A stretch of 52,224 nucleotides of DNA, taken from NCBI GenBank assembly GCA_013054445.1, contig JAAMPI010000202.1:1-52224 (forward strand). The letters are read 5' to 3'. A model generated the notes under the pieces. It ran no database searches. It saw nothing but the letters and a program-made list of their open reading frames with translations, and was not told the DNA's origin. Shown here in pieces: positions 41,560 to 52,224 of the stretch. Origin of the DNA: Cudoniella acicularis (lineage: Eukaryota; Ascomycota; Leotiomycetes; Helotiales; Helotiaceae). Numbering within the stretch: the stretch's first letter is position 1; each line of letters begins with the position of its first letter. Position numbers and translations under genes: made by a program.

Positions 41560-42977
41560 CTATCCTAACTCAACTTTGCAATCCTCTGTGACAGACATCA
41601 CCAGAGTCATCCTCTGTTTGTCAGCTCCTGTCAATTTCACTGCCCCCCCCCCCCCCTTCGGAAAGTTTTATGGCCGGAAATCTTTGTAAAATTCGCACGA
41701 CCGCGTATGCAGCTTCTGTAAGTGCAAAATTCACTGTCGGAGACCGAGCGAGTTAGGAGGTATGTACCTGTAATTTGTACGCTGGGGGAAAGAGAAGGGG
41801 AGGGGGTGCTTACTTTTAATATAAATTCTTCTCCCACCATTAAAAGGTAGATAACCCAATTTGGAATTAGTTTTATCCTGATTCATTGGCAGATCTTCCT
41901 CCCAACGTTCAGGCCGGAACAGTTCAGCATCTAAGCCGTGCAGGTCGGGCCTTCGGTGCATGGAGTAAGCACTGTATGCAACAGCACAACCCTTAGGTAT
42001 AAGGACTAGGGATTTCGGTCAGGGCTACCACCTGTTAGTAGGACCTGTGGATATCTAACGAGCGAAAAGCTGTCCAAGGGTTGGTAAAAATATTCCGGGA
42101 AGGGAAAAATAGGATTGGATATAAAGTCCAGGAGATAAGGCAAGCAGTAGTGTCTCTACCCGCAACAAGAATATTGATGATCTGGCCTCTGAGGGCGTTT
42201 CTATCTGGCGTACTCTCAACGAACTCCCCGAATAGAAAGGCCGTCATTATATCAAGCGCCATGCGGAAAAAGAGTGGCCGTAAGTCGGCGGCCCCGCTGC
42301 TGCCCTGCAGAACATTGACCAAGTCTTTAATGGCTGGTTTGAAGATGTCCAGGTCCTCGTACTGTCTGTGGGTAAACTGCGGGCGGATTATTTCTCTGGA
42401 TTTCCTCCAGGCATCCCCTTCCTGCGTCAAGATGCCGTCTCCAAACATAGGGAAGGTGATATCACGGCGCAACTCCAGACCAAAATCTACGCAGATTAGC
42501 GCCAAAAGGCAAGGCAAGGGAAGGGACGATAGGAGCTCACAAACCTTTGAAGTTGGTGCAAAGAATGGCCTCCAGATTTTCTGGATCTATGGTTCCAAAG
42601 GCTTTGGTACCAAGGAAGACTTGCTCCAGAGTGCTCCCTGTTTGGCGGAAGTGAAAGAGGAATAGCTCCATTAACCGTGACTCTGCGTCGGCGCGGAAGA
42701 TCTGCTCCAGACGATCCACGCCAAAGGGACGCTGGTTCTGGAGCCGTGGCGGCGGGAGACAGCTATGAAGTGTTCGTAGTGCGTCATCTGTCTGCAGAGA
42801 GAGGTAAGAGAGAAGACTTCAAGGGGACGGGGATGGGGATGGGGATGGGGACAAGGAGGAGAATGAGAGGAGAAACCCCACTTGACGTTCTTGACGTTTA
42901 CTGATTGCGCAGTGGATCAGGAGGGCAGCAGTGGCGATGGCGCTGAGCAAAGCTAACCCCAAGGACAGTTGCGCCAT
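41560..42977 (-). pseudogene. cytochrome P450 (CYP52/alkane-hydroxylase-like) with deletions and mutated haem loop
   Basis: The N-terminus (MAQLSLGLALLSAIATAALL, from 42977) is joined across an intron to PPPRLQNQRPFGVDRLEQIF, RADAESRLMELFLFHFRQTG and GTIDPENLEAILCTNF. It continues through GDGILTQEGDAWRKSREIIR and LRPLFFRMALDIMTAFLFGE. A deletion of roughly 100 or more residues then jumps to LRGQIINILVAGRDTTACLI (I-helix). The ExxR segment is also lost before KGCAVAYSAYSMHRRPDLHG and LFRPERW. The haem loop reads FNGGRRIYIK where the family has FNGGPRICxG, so the iron-binding Cys is Tyr. The last exon (NFALTEAAYAVVRILQRFPA) contains a run of 14 G on the coding strand and ends at 41560. It cannot bind haem. 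Confidence 0.85.
42829..42850. repeat. GGGGAT hexamer microsatellite
   Basis: Three full GGGGAT units plus a partial fourth lie within the first intron of the P450 relic. It is an ordinary slippage repeat. Confidence 0.8.
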
Positions 42978-43775
42978 TGTAAATTCGAAAGGGGTTGTAG
43001 AGGGGAAGGCCAGCAGCAGCGGGCGAGGGTGCTAATGTACAGCGACTACAGCTACAAGGCCGAGGCTCTAGCGTCATCCGGCGAAGGGAGCGCAGACAGA
43101 ATTCACCATATTACTGGCTTAGTAGCGGCACATAGCACCCCCTTGCATCAACGTGCCAAAAGTGAAGCGAAAATTCCTAATCCCTTGCATCACAGCTTGG
43201 CATAAGGAATTGCTCCCGAATTGGGCTATCTAGCTCAGGCATCTAGCGGAGTGTATACCGTATACGCACCAGATGGGTATCTAAGCTAGTCTCTGGGACA
43301 TCGCAAGGCGATAATGAGCCATCTAGGTAAAGTGACCTTCAGTGCGGATGATATAAACATAATCACCAAATTCACTATTCGGGAAATCCCATTCCAAAGG
43401 ATAGTCAATCGCCCAGTCGCTGAGCACAGGGGTGCCGTCCACTTGCTATATATTTTTGCTTTTAGGCATTTTGAATTTATTCTAGAAAACTCTTTATGAG
43501 ATTATAGAATTCAACTAAATGGTCGAAGTTAGAAGAACATAGGTTCCCCAATATCCTCCGGCTATCGTGGAATTAAGAGGCTCCTGCCCAACTACTAAAA
43601 GCAATATATGTATTCTATAACACATCTATTGTCTATTGTCTTTTTATTTTAAATATCTACTATAACTTCTTTTATTATTTTTATTAAATAAGTTATATCT
43701 AGTTTTCTAACTAATATAGTAGAAATATTTACTGGTATACTATAATATCTCTAGTTTGCTATCTCTTAAATCTCT
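42978..43775. other. intergenic, AT-rich at its right end
   Basis: Nothing coding is supported. Bases 43590-43770 are strongly AT-rich with many TATTT and TTAAAT words, resembling other RIP-degraded stretches in the window. Confidence 0.4.
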
Positions 43776-45430
43776 CTAGTTTTTACCAAGTCTAGAGATC
43801 CGCCTCAGCCTATCCCTCTTCAGCGATCCCAGCATCACCTGATCCAACAACGCCTTATAATCCCATTTCCTTTCCTCCTCCGCCGCCAACGCCTCATCCA
43901 AAAGATCCAAATTATAGCTTTCAATAACCATCATAGTTCTTAACCCCCACTCTCTATCCACTTCCTCAATCGTTTCATACACCTCTTTACCTTCAAAATT
44001 CACATCTCTAGAACCAGAGTCCTCCATATCGTCACTCGACCCTGATATAGCTTTCTTTGCCACTGTCTTTTCCATGTGATGAAACCGCTTTTTCAAAGCC
44101 TCGAAGTGCTTCTTGCGGAGCTCTTTATTGCCACTATACATGTCATCATGAAAAGCATCTTCAGCTAAACTTTACGTTAGCCGGTAAGAAGCAGAGAAAT
44201 GATGTATATATGCCAGGACTCACAATCGAATTCTCTCTCGGGAGAAAAACCAGGCTTCTTCTGTAGTATAAAAAATCTCAACCACCAGCCCCCCGAGTCT
44301 TGAACCTTACCTCCACACGAGCCCACTTCGCAGGCAGCTTCCAAGGACTTCTTGTCCACCCAAGTAACTCCACCGCCTCCTCATTATCAATCTCCAGGAC
44401 CTGTGGATCATCCCTCAGCCCTCCTCTTCCAGGCAGCTGCCGCAGCAGCCACGTCGGACAAAAGAACAGAACATTTCCCCTTTCACGCATGAAACGGAGA
44501 TCATTTTCCACGCCTTTCAACTCAATTCCTGCTCGCACAATCGACGGACGGTTTCTAGCTTGTAGGGAATAAAATCTCGGGTCATCGATATAAGTGCATC
44601 TAGTTTGCACCAGGGAAGGGTCGTCCCGCCGTCTTCGTCGATGTAAAGGAGGTTGTCGAGACCTAGCATACGCCTTTGTTTGGTTAGTGTTCTCCGGAAT
44701 GGGATTGACTTCATGAGAGGCTCTAGGGATTTCATCCAGGTGATCATGGATATGATTCCGGGTAGTTCGAGGGATGGCTTGGGCATCTTCTCGAATAGGG
44801 CCATGGAGTTGGGCGAATCCTCTTCAATTAGTATTATTACGATCATGTATGCCAGGCTGTGACAATTGAGACCGAGCGCAAAGGAGTAGGTTTCCTTCAT
44901 GAAGACCGTCCAGAGTAAATAGACTAGAACGCAGTTCGTGTTAGCACTGTAGGAAAACTATAACACGGCAATATTATTTTGTCAAAAGGTGTGAACATAA
45001 AATTCACCTCGCTCATATATCTCCATAAGAGATAAACGCGACTGTCCCACTAACTTCTTTTGAGGGAGAGGCGAACCCGGGTGGTGCTTCTTATACTCAG
45101 CAACCCAATCGTCATAATCCGTCCATCGTAACACATAATCCTTGGCATTAATTTTGCATGAACCATATCCCTTACCGACGTTAGCGTTGCCGTTGTTTGA
45201 ACCAGGACTTGACGTGAGTTCGAAGCAAGTATTCTGAGTTACTATAATCCAGTAGCCACAGATTTGGATCTAGATATCATGTTCGGGATTTCGCAGGTCA
45301 AATCGCTTTTGGAGAAATTGAAAACCGCCGTCCATGGAGCTGTCCAATGGTTTATACATGAGGTAGACTGGATCGGGAAAGATAGACGATTGAATATTAT
45401 CCGTAGAATGCTGGAGAGCACGTATTAGTA
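43776..45430 (-). pseudogene. unidentified protein-coding gene, probably damaged
   Basis: I do not recognise the family. A consistent minus-strand message reads: TDNIQSSIFPDPVYLMYKPL from about 45410, an in-frame TAG near 45275, then DYVLRWTDYDDWVAEYKKHH. A well-formed intron (44924-45007) leads into VYLLWTVFMKETYSFALGLN, LLYIDEDGGTTLPWCKLDAL, ENDLRFMRERGNVLFFCPTW and EEAVELLGWTRSPWKLPAKW. Another gap precedes a highly charged C-terminal helix (NKELRKKHFEALKKRFHHME) ending at 43776. Frames change near 44600 and 44300 without a matching intron phase. The repeated Trp-rich segments suggest a real, perhaps lineage-specific, protein. Confidence 0.45.
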
Positions 45431-45479
45431 TAAAAGATATTCGGGCTTGACTATGTGTCGTTTTCTACCTTCTGAAAGT

Positions 45480-46828
45480 ATTCAATAGCCTGAGCTACAT
45501 TAGATCCTCGAAGTTCCCCCTGCATCAAAATTGCAAGTTCATGTATTTCTGAGGGAGACCGTTGAGACCCGTAGCTAGAAGCTCTTTTGCCCTACCTTCT
45601 TGACTTGTCAATGAGTTTTTAATTGCTTCATCTGAGCTTGTGTAATCTCCAAGTAAGTGTAGGAACATAGCCCAACTTTCCTAGCCATCGAGCAAAGGGA
45701 TAGTAATGAATCGATCAGCGAACTTTTCTAGATCTCGAATATACTGACGTAACGTGGCTAGGATTGCACCTCGACCATCGACTGGTACAACCTTCTCGAT
45801 TATTGAGAATGAGTACTAGTCGACGTTGTCAAAGATGAGGAACCATTTAACGTCTACGTGAATTAGCTAAAAGACTCAGAGAGGTAGAGTTCATAATCTG
45901 GTGGCTTACTAGTCTACAGGAACCAATCTTTCAACTTTAAAAGTAAGAGCTCTGCATTATGACCGTCATCTATGTTCGAGGCGGCCCAGTCAATGCCAAG
46001 ACTGATCGCAAATGCATCGAAGTCCTTGAGTAGAGACTGAGGCATTTCGACCTGCACCCAAAGGACAAGGTCGTAAATAGAGCAATTTCTTGCAACACAT
46101 TCGGCCGGGATTTCTGTTTTCCCATAACCCTTTTCACCAAAGAGGACACAGGGTTGATTGTTATAGCTATCCTGTGGATCCAGAGCTTCGTTAATCTTTG
46201 CCAATATATCTTGTCGTCCGAAAAATGTTTTGTTTCGCGGATGAGGAACTTCGTACATTTTGCATGTGGGAACTATGTAGCATGGCAGGGCATCCACGAT
46301 CTGGGTCTGGAGTGCATTTTTCCAGGAAGTCAAGTCGAGAGTTCTGGTTTCGATCTCTTTGATTGCAACCACAATAGCATTGGAATATCTGATCAACTCG
46401 CGGTCATATTCGGCCCGTGTTGTGCAGTCCTCATCTTCTGGTTGCGATAGTTGTAGAGTCTTTATGAAGTTTCGGAAGACAAGTCTGGTAGACTCATAGG
46501 CTGGTTCAATCGTCAATGCGCTGTGCTTAGGGAATATAGAATCGTTGGAGTATTCGTCCTCTACGGCATCTATAGCAGCAATGAATGACGACAAGGTTAC
46601 TTCAAGTTTAGCAAGCCAGCGATAAGATATATTCGATCGTGTTGATACTACACATGCCAACTGTTATACAAAGGTTAGCGGAGGCCTGCTGTAAAACATG
46701 TCAGATTTCTTTACCTCCAAGCTCCGAACTGCCAAGCTTCCTACTTTTGTACCATCCTGATCTATAAAATTGGGGTGTTTTGAAAACTTGTCTCCTAGCT
46801 GATCCAAGACAATCTCGACGTCTTCAAA
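45480..46828 (-). pseudogene. NB-ARC STAND (NLR-type) gene relic
   Basis: Reading down from 46828, a helical N-terminal domain (FEDVEIVLDQLGDKFSKHPN) is spliced at about 46671 to a second helical stretch. Next comes FFGRQDILAKINEALDPQDS and the P-loop VLFGEKGYGKTEI (GxxxxGKT). YDLVLWVQVEMPQSLLKDFD leads to LKDWFL. After an interruption the Walker B region KWFLIFDNVD is followed directly by TAG, then GRGAILATLRQYIRDLEKF, RFITIPLLDG with another TAG, and a final LNGLPQKYM. No TPR, WD40 or ankyrin sensor is left. Such proteins act in incompatibility or defence; this copy is dead. Confidence 0.8.
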
Positions 46829-47879
46829 CTAGTATATTATATTCCGAACTGTCCGCGTTTGAGTTGGTTTGGCTAACTGATGTTCAATTTCAGCCGCGAA
46901 GACATTTTCTGTTTCGTTGCTTTCTATCGATATATTATCATCGCTAAGGTCTATGCTGGACTCCGTTTCAGAAGGAGGCCCGTCGTATGTTGGTGGCGTC
47001 GATCCCTGCTCTGTAGGATTTTAGTTAGTATGGCAAGAGGTGAGCAGAGCATGAAGGCGTTAAAGGGCAGCATGCCTTGCAATTGCAACGAAGGTCTTAG
47101 GTTATTCTTCAACGAAGTTATATTAATGGCGACGGCTATTGCGGTGCTACAGACCTGTTCGAAGGCAGTAACGCTGCGGTCACGAGAGGAGCAAACCCGT
47201 GTAAGTTCTGACCCCGATCGAGAGCCTCGAAGGTCAAGGCTTTTTCTTACAGCATACAGGAACAGTTATCTTCTTGATACACAAGAATAAGACAGGTTGA
47301 GATTTTCAAGAGCCTCACCACATGGGCTTTGTGATGTCCTGGCTCAGCTGAGGGAGAAGGAGAAGGAGAATGCGGATGAGAGTACGCTTGAGAATGGGCG
47401 GTGGAGGCTACTCGCTATGCGGCGCATGCCTAAAAGCCATGCAGATGGGAGGTTGGATCGAGCGTCAGGCTTTGTTTCTCGCGCAGTCGAAATGATGTTT
47501 ATCAGCGAAATCTGGTAGCCTTACGCTCAAATCTCCACCAGACTTCTGCTCATGGCGGCTGAAACAAGCCTGCCGAATTGCACCTTCTTCTCCATGACCG
47601 TGGGGCTGAGGCGGACGCGAACCCCTGTAATTCATACTGTTCGAGGTGTAGCTCCATAGATGGCGTATTTGATTGGTTATCATGGCCTTTAACTTGCATC
47701 AAGTTGCATATTGAAGCCTTCTTTCTGCCTAGAGCACTGCCACTCTCGAGTGCGAACGTTCTGGGGACGGAAGATTATGCCGCGATGTTTACATCATGAA
47801 CCGCGGTTTTATTTTTAGCTAGATAAATATTATATTCCTCCTGCTTTTCCTCCTTCTACCTAGAGTGTTGTTCCAGGGG
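46829..47879. other. intergenic, no recognised gene
   Basis: Short frames on both strands (for example 46880-47290 and 47297-47518) encode nothing recognisable. No repeats or regulatory words stand out. Confidence 0.35.
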
Positions 47880-48474
47880 CGAGAAGCAAACATCAGCGCC
47901 ACCGCGAGCGCAAGCAGCAGCGGTGACGATTCCCAGGTCATTACATTAGCCAATGAATGGCGGATATCAAAACTGAAGGAGCTCCAATTTGTCAAAGTCG
48001 CTGTACGTCCGTGAAACTCTATCCCTTACTTGCTCTTTCTTTATAAGGGAATTTTAATTATTTTCTAACACAGAATATATAGAGTACAGCAGCAGCAGCA
48101 GCAGGAACAATCGGAGTCTTCTCCTGGCCTTCCATCAGCACTACAATCTGGATCACCCAAGCTCTTTAGTACACAAGTCTCTACTTTCCATCTAGGCTAT
48201 GATTTTATCTTCTCAACAGACCAGTTTATTAGATTCCCTTCCCATCTCTCCATACTCGAAGAAAGACCTACAACAGATCCTCAGAGCGATAGTATGCCAG
48301 AATCGCGCGAGAACTCAGGCTGGCGTGGATTGGAATATGGCGTACATACACCAAAACCCTACTATGCTCATGAGTTACTCGTGGGCTTTTTTCATGATTG
48401 CTCTCACGCTTTATATTATTGGTCCATTGATTAATGGTGATCCGTGGGGCGACGGAACAAAAGTAAAAGCTTGA
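47880..48474 (+). pseudogene. small fungal membrane protein relic
   Basis: A first exon (LANEWRISKLKELQFVKVA) ends at a GTACGT donor near 48001. After the acceptor near 48074 the frame reads STAAAAAGTIGVFSWPSIST and TIWITQAL. It hits TAG where I would expect Trp, and after a further frameshift near 48199 continues LSSQQTSLLDSLPISPYS, VDWNMAYIHQNPTMLMSYSW and a second membrane span, AFFMIALTLYIIGPLING. The layout (one span, a cytosolic loop, one span) is like uncharacterised small membrane proteins common in these fungi. The polyalanine is encoded by a GCA repeat. Confidence 0.55.
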
Positions 48475-49666
48475 CAATGATTTAGTAAAGTAGAAGGGAA
48501 ACTGATTAAGGGTTATTCGCAGATTGTAATATTCTTCTTAGCGATAGGAATGTTGACTGTTCAATTTTGCTTGGTACCATTATTGGTCTTATCAAGCGGC
48601 TAGGAAAGTATTATAAAATCACTTCGATAGGATCGAATTAAGGCGCTAAGCCATTATTATCACTTCGGCTAACTATATTACTTTAAAATAAATAATAAAA
48701 ATTAAAAGTATATTTAGAAGAAAAAGAAAATATAATTTACAAGTCTTTTTAAATAGATAGAATATAATATATAAGCTTTCTTTAAAAAGCGTTCATTAAA
48801 GAAAGATAAATAATTAAATCATTTTTTCTAGAAGCCTTCCTTGACGCATGCGAGGCTAAGCTGGATCAAGAAAGGTGACACGTGCAGTGTTTACGCCGGT
48901 GACGCCACAACCTTAACTATCGGAAGGTGTTTGCAGAAAAGGAGGCGTTGTTGCATATGAAACAGGCGGGAGACGCACTTCACCTGGACTCCAAGGAAAA
49001 TATTTATGTGCGGTCTGGGTATGTATCAATATTGTGAGGAATATCTCGCTATCTGTATGTATGTATTGGGCCTCTATGCAGTCGAGCCATCCTATGGGTC
49101 TCCATGCTATCCATGCCATGTCCAAATCAAATCAAATGCCATCTACGCGGGCGTACATGCCATGACCTGACCGAACATCCAATCTTAAATATGTCTGCAC
49201 CGGCAGACTTAAATGCCCAACCGACCTATCCCATCCCATCCCATCCCATTCATACCAAATCCAGGTAAGAAAAACGCCATACAAATCCCCTCGCTGTATC
49301 AAAAATGCAAAACTAATATCGTAAAAACATCCAAAGAATTAATCCCTCGTGTCAACCAGACAAAACGAGAGAACGAGAGTGGAGCTGGGCGGGCTCTGGG
49401 TATCAGCTAACCCAAATGCAAATGCAGTAAAAAGCAACGCAGGCATGATTCCCTGAAGACCGTAATATCATAACCCCAAAGTCCAGTCCCTTCCTGATCC
49501 AGGCTTTGACAAATGAAAAGTGTGTAGTCCGGATCCAGGTTGAATGAATCGATGCGAATACCCCCGGTAATGCAGTATGAAAGATGTGAAATGTTATCAA
49601 TCTCTGGTGTTGTGAGGTATCGCCAATCTCGGTCGTTATGTTGCTTAGAAGGCCAGCCAACCAAGC
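48475..49666. other. intergenic between relic region and SWIRM gene
   Basis: No gene is seen. Bases 48655-48830 are AT-rich. A CCCAT pentamer is repeated about four times at 49229-49250. The right end is the 3' flank of the SWIRM-domain gene. Confidence 0.4.
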
Positions 49667-50866
49667 CTATCTAAATCTCTCAACCCATCGAGCATCAAGC
49701 CAGTGGACTTTGTCGAATGCTTGCCACAACTTGCTAGCCTTGTTGACATCGATCTTGCATGCTTGTTGTGCGTCTGTCTTTCGGAACTCCTTGTTGATTC
49801 GGAGAGTTTCTAGACGTCGTTGGAAGATTCGACGTTTCGAAGTGAGGTATGTTGCACAATCAAGTCGGAGATTGGCTGCAAGAGCAACCTCATCTGGGTG
49901 AAGAAGGTGGGCGTGAGGATCGCTACGGAGATCAATTGGAGCACCTTTCCAGTCGACTTTGAGAGAATTGGGTTTGTTGGGAAGACTGGAGATAGGTGGG
50001 CAGTAGTCTGGGAGAGAAGCGAAATCCTTGTCCTCACGAGCGACACGCTTCGGTCCATCTGGGGTGTTTCCACGATCGCGTTGAGGTTTTGGTGCTCGAG
50101 GGGCTTTGATGACACCTGACCGGGGTCCAACAGGCCTCGGTGGTTGTCTCCCATTGCGGGGAGTTGGGGCGATGGCCGTGTATCTTCTGGCTCCCATTCT
50201 CAATGCGTTGTCCTCCTTTAGATATGCGAGTTCCCTTGCGGCCCACAGACTCCGGTTCGTATTGAAGACCTTCGCAACCTGAGACTTGAATTCGAGGGCG
50301 AGTTGGTATTCCTGTTCACGAGGAGGGGATGCCTCTCGAAACATGCTCGATTCCCTAGCCCTAACATGTTCATCCACCACCCGTTGCGTATCATCACATT
50401 CGAAGAGCGGCTGGGAGGAAGGGCTCTGATTGTCTGAAGGGAAGAGAATCGGATCTCGAACGACGATGGTCGAAGAGTCGTCGGGAGTGCTGCTGCTGCT
50501 GGAGTCGGGCGATACGGGTGGCGACAGAGGAGGTTGGAATCTGCCCGTGGGAATTGAGTATGCGTGCTTCATCTTGGAGTCCATTGATGGTCGCGATGGG
50601 GTTCTCGAGAAGCTGTCTTGGGGAATTGGTTCGGGTGGAGACATCAGGCTGGCCTTAATGTCCATTGGGTTCTTGCGCTCCATGTTGTGGGGTCGATTGA
50701 TGCCTGAGATGATGGCGTTGATGGAGGTTGATGGGTACGAGGGAGCGAAGGTTGGAGAGGGAGTTGAAGTAGTTCGCACGAGTGAATGTGATTGTGAATG
50801 TTTAGTTGACGAAGAGTCATCGAAAGTAGTGGAAGGGTATCGGGTCGGAGTTGTTTTGTCATCCAT
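49667..50866 (-). CDS. SWIRM domain-containing protein (Fun19/Laf-like)
   Basis: A single 399-residue frame without introns runs from the ATG at 50866. The first 280 residues are disordered, rich in Ser, Pro and Thr with basic patches (RPVGPRSGVIKAPRAPKPQR). The last 110 form the SWIRM fold: LPDYCPPISSLPNKPNSLKV, DWKGAPIDL, HLLHPDEVALAANLRLDCAT, YLTSKRRIFQRR and VNKASKLWQAFDKVHWLDAR. SWIRM domains bind DNA or chromatin partners. The architecture matches the yeast and fission-yeast Fun19/Laf proteins linked to histone deacetylase complexes. It is undamaged and marks the return to conserved sequence at the right side of the window. Confidence 0.9.
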   Translation of the reverse strand: MDDKTTPTRYPSTTFDDSSSTKHSQSHSLVRTTSTPSPTFAPSYPSTSINAIISGINRPHNMERKNPMDIKASLMSPPEPIPQDSFSRTPSRPSMDSKMKHAYSIPTGRFQPPLSPPVSPDSSSSSTPDDSSTIVVRDPILFPSDNQSPSSQPLFECDDTQRVVDEHVRARESSMFREASPPREQEYQLALEFKSQVAKVFNTNRSLWAARELAYLKEDNALRMGARRYTAIAPTPRNGRQPPRPVGPRSGVIKAPRAPKPQRDRGNTPDGPKRVAREDKDFASLPDYCPPISSLPNKPNSLKVDWKGAPIDLRSDPHAHLLHPDEVALAANLRLDCATYLTSKRRIFQRRLETLRINKEFRKTDAQQACKIDVNKASKLWQAFDKVHWLDARWVERFR

Positions 50867-52224
50867 ATTCGTTTGCTTGCGCCTCCCCCAGGTGGTCGCC
50901 TTGGTGTGGCAATTGGCACGATGCCGCGGATATCAGTCTTCTTAAGTCCGCTTGGTTCGCTCGATGGAGGGACAGTCGGAGTTTGTGAGAAGAGTCAAGT
51001 TGCGACGCGCAGATTCGCAGAAGCCTGAAGAGGACGATCGGGGTTGGGGTCAGCTGAGTCTAATCGGATTCGGTTCTTTGTTCTCTCTCGGGAGATTCCA
51101 GTCAATGCGAATTGATTGAATGAGCGACAGTCGGGCTCGGGCTCTGGCTCAAAGGAATGCGATTGTTATGTTTCAAGGCGGGGCAAAGGTAAGGAAAGGC
51201 AGGAAACAAGAAGAGTGTGAGAAGGCGGAGGAATAAATAGGGACTGGGGGAGGGGGGAGGGGGAAGGTCTTCTGGTATAGGAATGGAAACAAGCAACAGG
51301 CCGCCAACAGGACCGGGCAGAAATGACTGTGACTGGTACCTTGGACCAGCGCCCAGGTGGATGACTCCCTCGTGATATAAGCCCCGGATGACCTGGCCTG
51401 GCAGCCCACCAACCCAGATACTTAACGACGATACCTTACTCAAGAGGAAGAGTGTGCCTACGTCGTGCCTACCAGCAACTTCTGGACGGTGTACCTACCG
51501 TGCGCGATGCGTGCTTGGGTGTGCTTGGGTGTGCTTGGGTGTGCTGGGTGGGAGGTAGGCCTGCCAGCCTGCCAGCCTGCGTATGCGTACGCTTTCACTC
51601 TGGACGACACACCCGCCTAACACCCACCTTTGGCTGTGAGAGGCTGCCTTGAGTCGGTCTGACCAGTCGGCCCCCCGCCCAAGACGAATGTCTCGAATGC
51701 GGAGCCAGCCGACCAGTAAGGACGCGCCGTTGGCTCTAGCATCTCTGGCATGCGCTCTGTTAGGCAGCGGTTAATTGATTGCTCCTGCGGCGGGCTTCCA
51801 GCTGGAACTCTGCTGGTTGGTCTGGAAGCCGATGCGAAGCGGATGCTGGAGAGAGGGAGAAAGTGATACAGACCATTCACGCTCAGTGCGACGTTCGACG
51901 TTCTGCGGTTTGGCTGTTGTCTCTGTGGACTCTGTGGGCTGTGCTGAACAGGAGGGCGAATGATGGTGCTGGAATTCGTAAAGGGCCAACGCGTCGCCCT
52001 GCCAGTGCCTGTGCCAATGCCAATTGCCCAACACAGCAGCAACGCACTCCTGGAAGATGCGAGAAGCTTCAAGCAGCCATTGGCCAATGGCACACCGAGC
52101 AGGCGCCGCATTGGGGGGGAGCGGCAGTGGTGGGACAGGAGGGGCGAAGGTCTTCCTGAATGTCCAGACAGGATTGGTAAGATGATGGCAATTCATGCGC
52201 AAGAGGGCTATAGAGGGCCGACTC
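50867..52224. promoter_or_regulatory. long upstream region of the SWIRM gene
   Basis: Several long but mutually overlapping frames occur here on both strands, which is normal for GC-rich DNA, and none carries a recognisable domain. Pyrimidine-rich tracts (for example 51240-51265 on the complementary strand) fit a promoter and 5' leader. I support no separate gene. Confidence 0.4.
51511..51580. repeat. two short tandem repeats
   Basis: Three perfect GTGCTTGGGT units (51511-51540) plus a partial fourth are followed by about two and a half CTGCCAGC units (51561-51580). They are simple slippage repeats in the upstream region of the SWIRM gene. Confidence 0.8.

Noticed and set aside
42081..42665. 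194-codon plus-strand frame
   Set aside because: It is antisense to the P450 relic, whose exons show clear P450 motifs.
42829..42850. GGGGAT repeat as a possible telomeric remnant
   Set aside because: Fungal telomere repeats are TTAGGG-like. This is a short slippage repeat inside an intron.
48091..48108. (CAG)n trinucleotide run as a possible polyglutamine tract
   Set aside because: In the frame that matches the membrane-protein relic it is read as GCA and encodes alanine; it is an ordinary microsatellite.
50430..50945. 171-codon plus-strand frame
   Set aside because: It is the mirror of the Ser/Pro-rich N-terminus of the SWIRM-domain gene, a common artefact of biased codons.
51617..52202. 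Overlapping 140-165-codon frames at the right end
   Set aside because: Frames on both strands overlap, none has a domain or consistent codon bias, and the region behaves like GC-rich upstream DNA.

Overview
The window is nuclear DNA from a filamentous ascomycete. The support is spliceosomal introns of about 45-100 nt with GTAAGT-like donors and CTAAC/CTGAC-like branch sites, Zn2Cys6 and Fungal_trans_2 regulators, NACHT/NB-ARC STAND (NLR-type) genes, pogo-like transposons, solo LTRs and RIP-type C:G to T:A changes. Several proteins read like Leotiomycetes families, but that placement is an impression and was not tested. No rRNA, tRNA or CRISPR array was seen.

Layout. 1-8 kb is a decayed accessory area: a broken NACHT-ankyrin gene, an F-box-like relic, the tail of a pogo transposase and a possible LTR. 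8.2-12.1 kb holds an intact NmrA/isoflavone-reductase-like gene divergent from an intact AT-hook plus Fungal_trans_2 regulator. An AT-rich inverted repeat follows at 12.7-13.0 kb. 13.5-33.2 kb is the core of the window, a gene cluster whose predicted products fit breakdown of a stilbene-like or other phenolic substrate: sugar-porter MFS (intact), benzoate-4-monooxygenase-like P450 (intact), cytochrome P450 reductase (dead, internally deleted), aldehyde dehydrogenase (dead, carrying a solo LTR), pisatin-demethylase-like P450 (intact, 9 exons), dihydroxybenzoate-decarboxylase-like amidohydrolase (dead), alpha/beta hydrolase (one frameshift), stilbene-type carotenoid cleavage oxygenase (intact, all iron ligands present) and a Zn2Cys6 regulator (damaged). 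33.8-48.5 kb is a gene graveyard: a PRISE-type SDR tail, a full-length dead pogo element, a gag relic, a dynamin C-terminus, two P450 relics, one intact SDR, two more NLR-type relics and a small membrane-protein relic. 49.7-50.9 kb holds an intact SWIRM-domain (Fun19-like) gene that looks like conserved, non-accessory sequence.

How the core could work (inference): the transporter imports a phenolic or its glycoside, and the hydrolase removes an ester. The cleavage oxygenase splits a stilbene double bond into two aromatic aldehydes, the aldehyde dehydrogenase makes benzoates, the amidohydrolase decarboxylates a hydroxybenzoate, and the P450s, served by their own reductase, hydroxylate or demethylate the rings. 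CGG-N3-CCG half-site pairs lie upstream of the second P450 (three copies), between the hydrolase and the cleavage oxygenase (one) and upstream of the regulator itself (one), as expected for one Zn2Cys6 regulon. The regulator has apparently lost a zinc-binding cysteine and carries an early stop, and half the enzymes are broken, so the cluster seems to have been caught part-way through loss.
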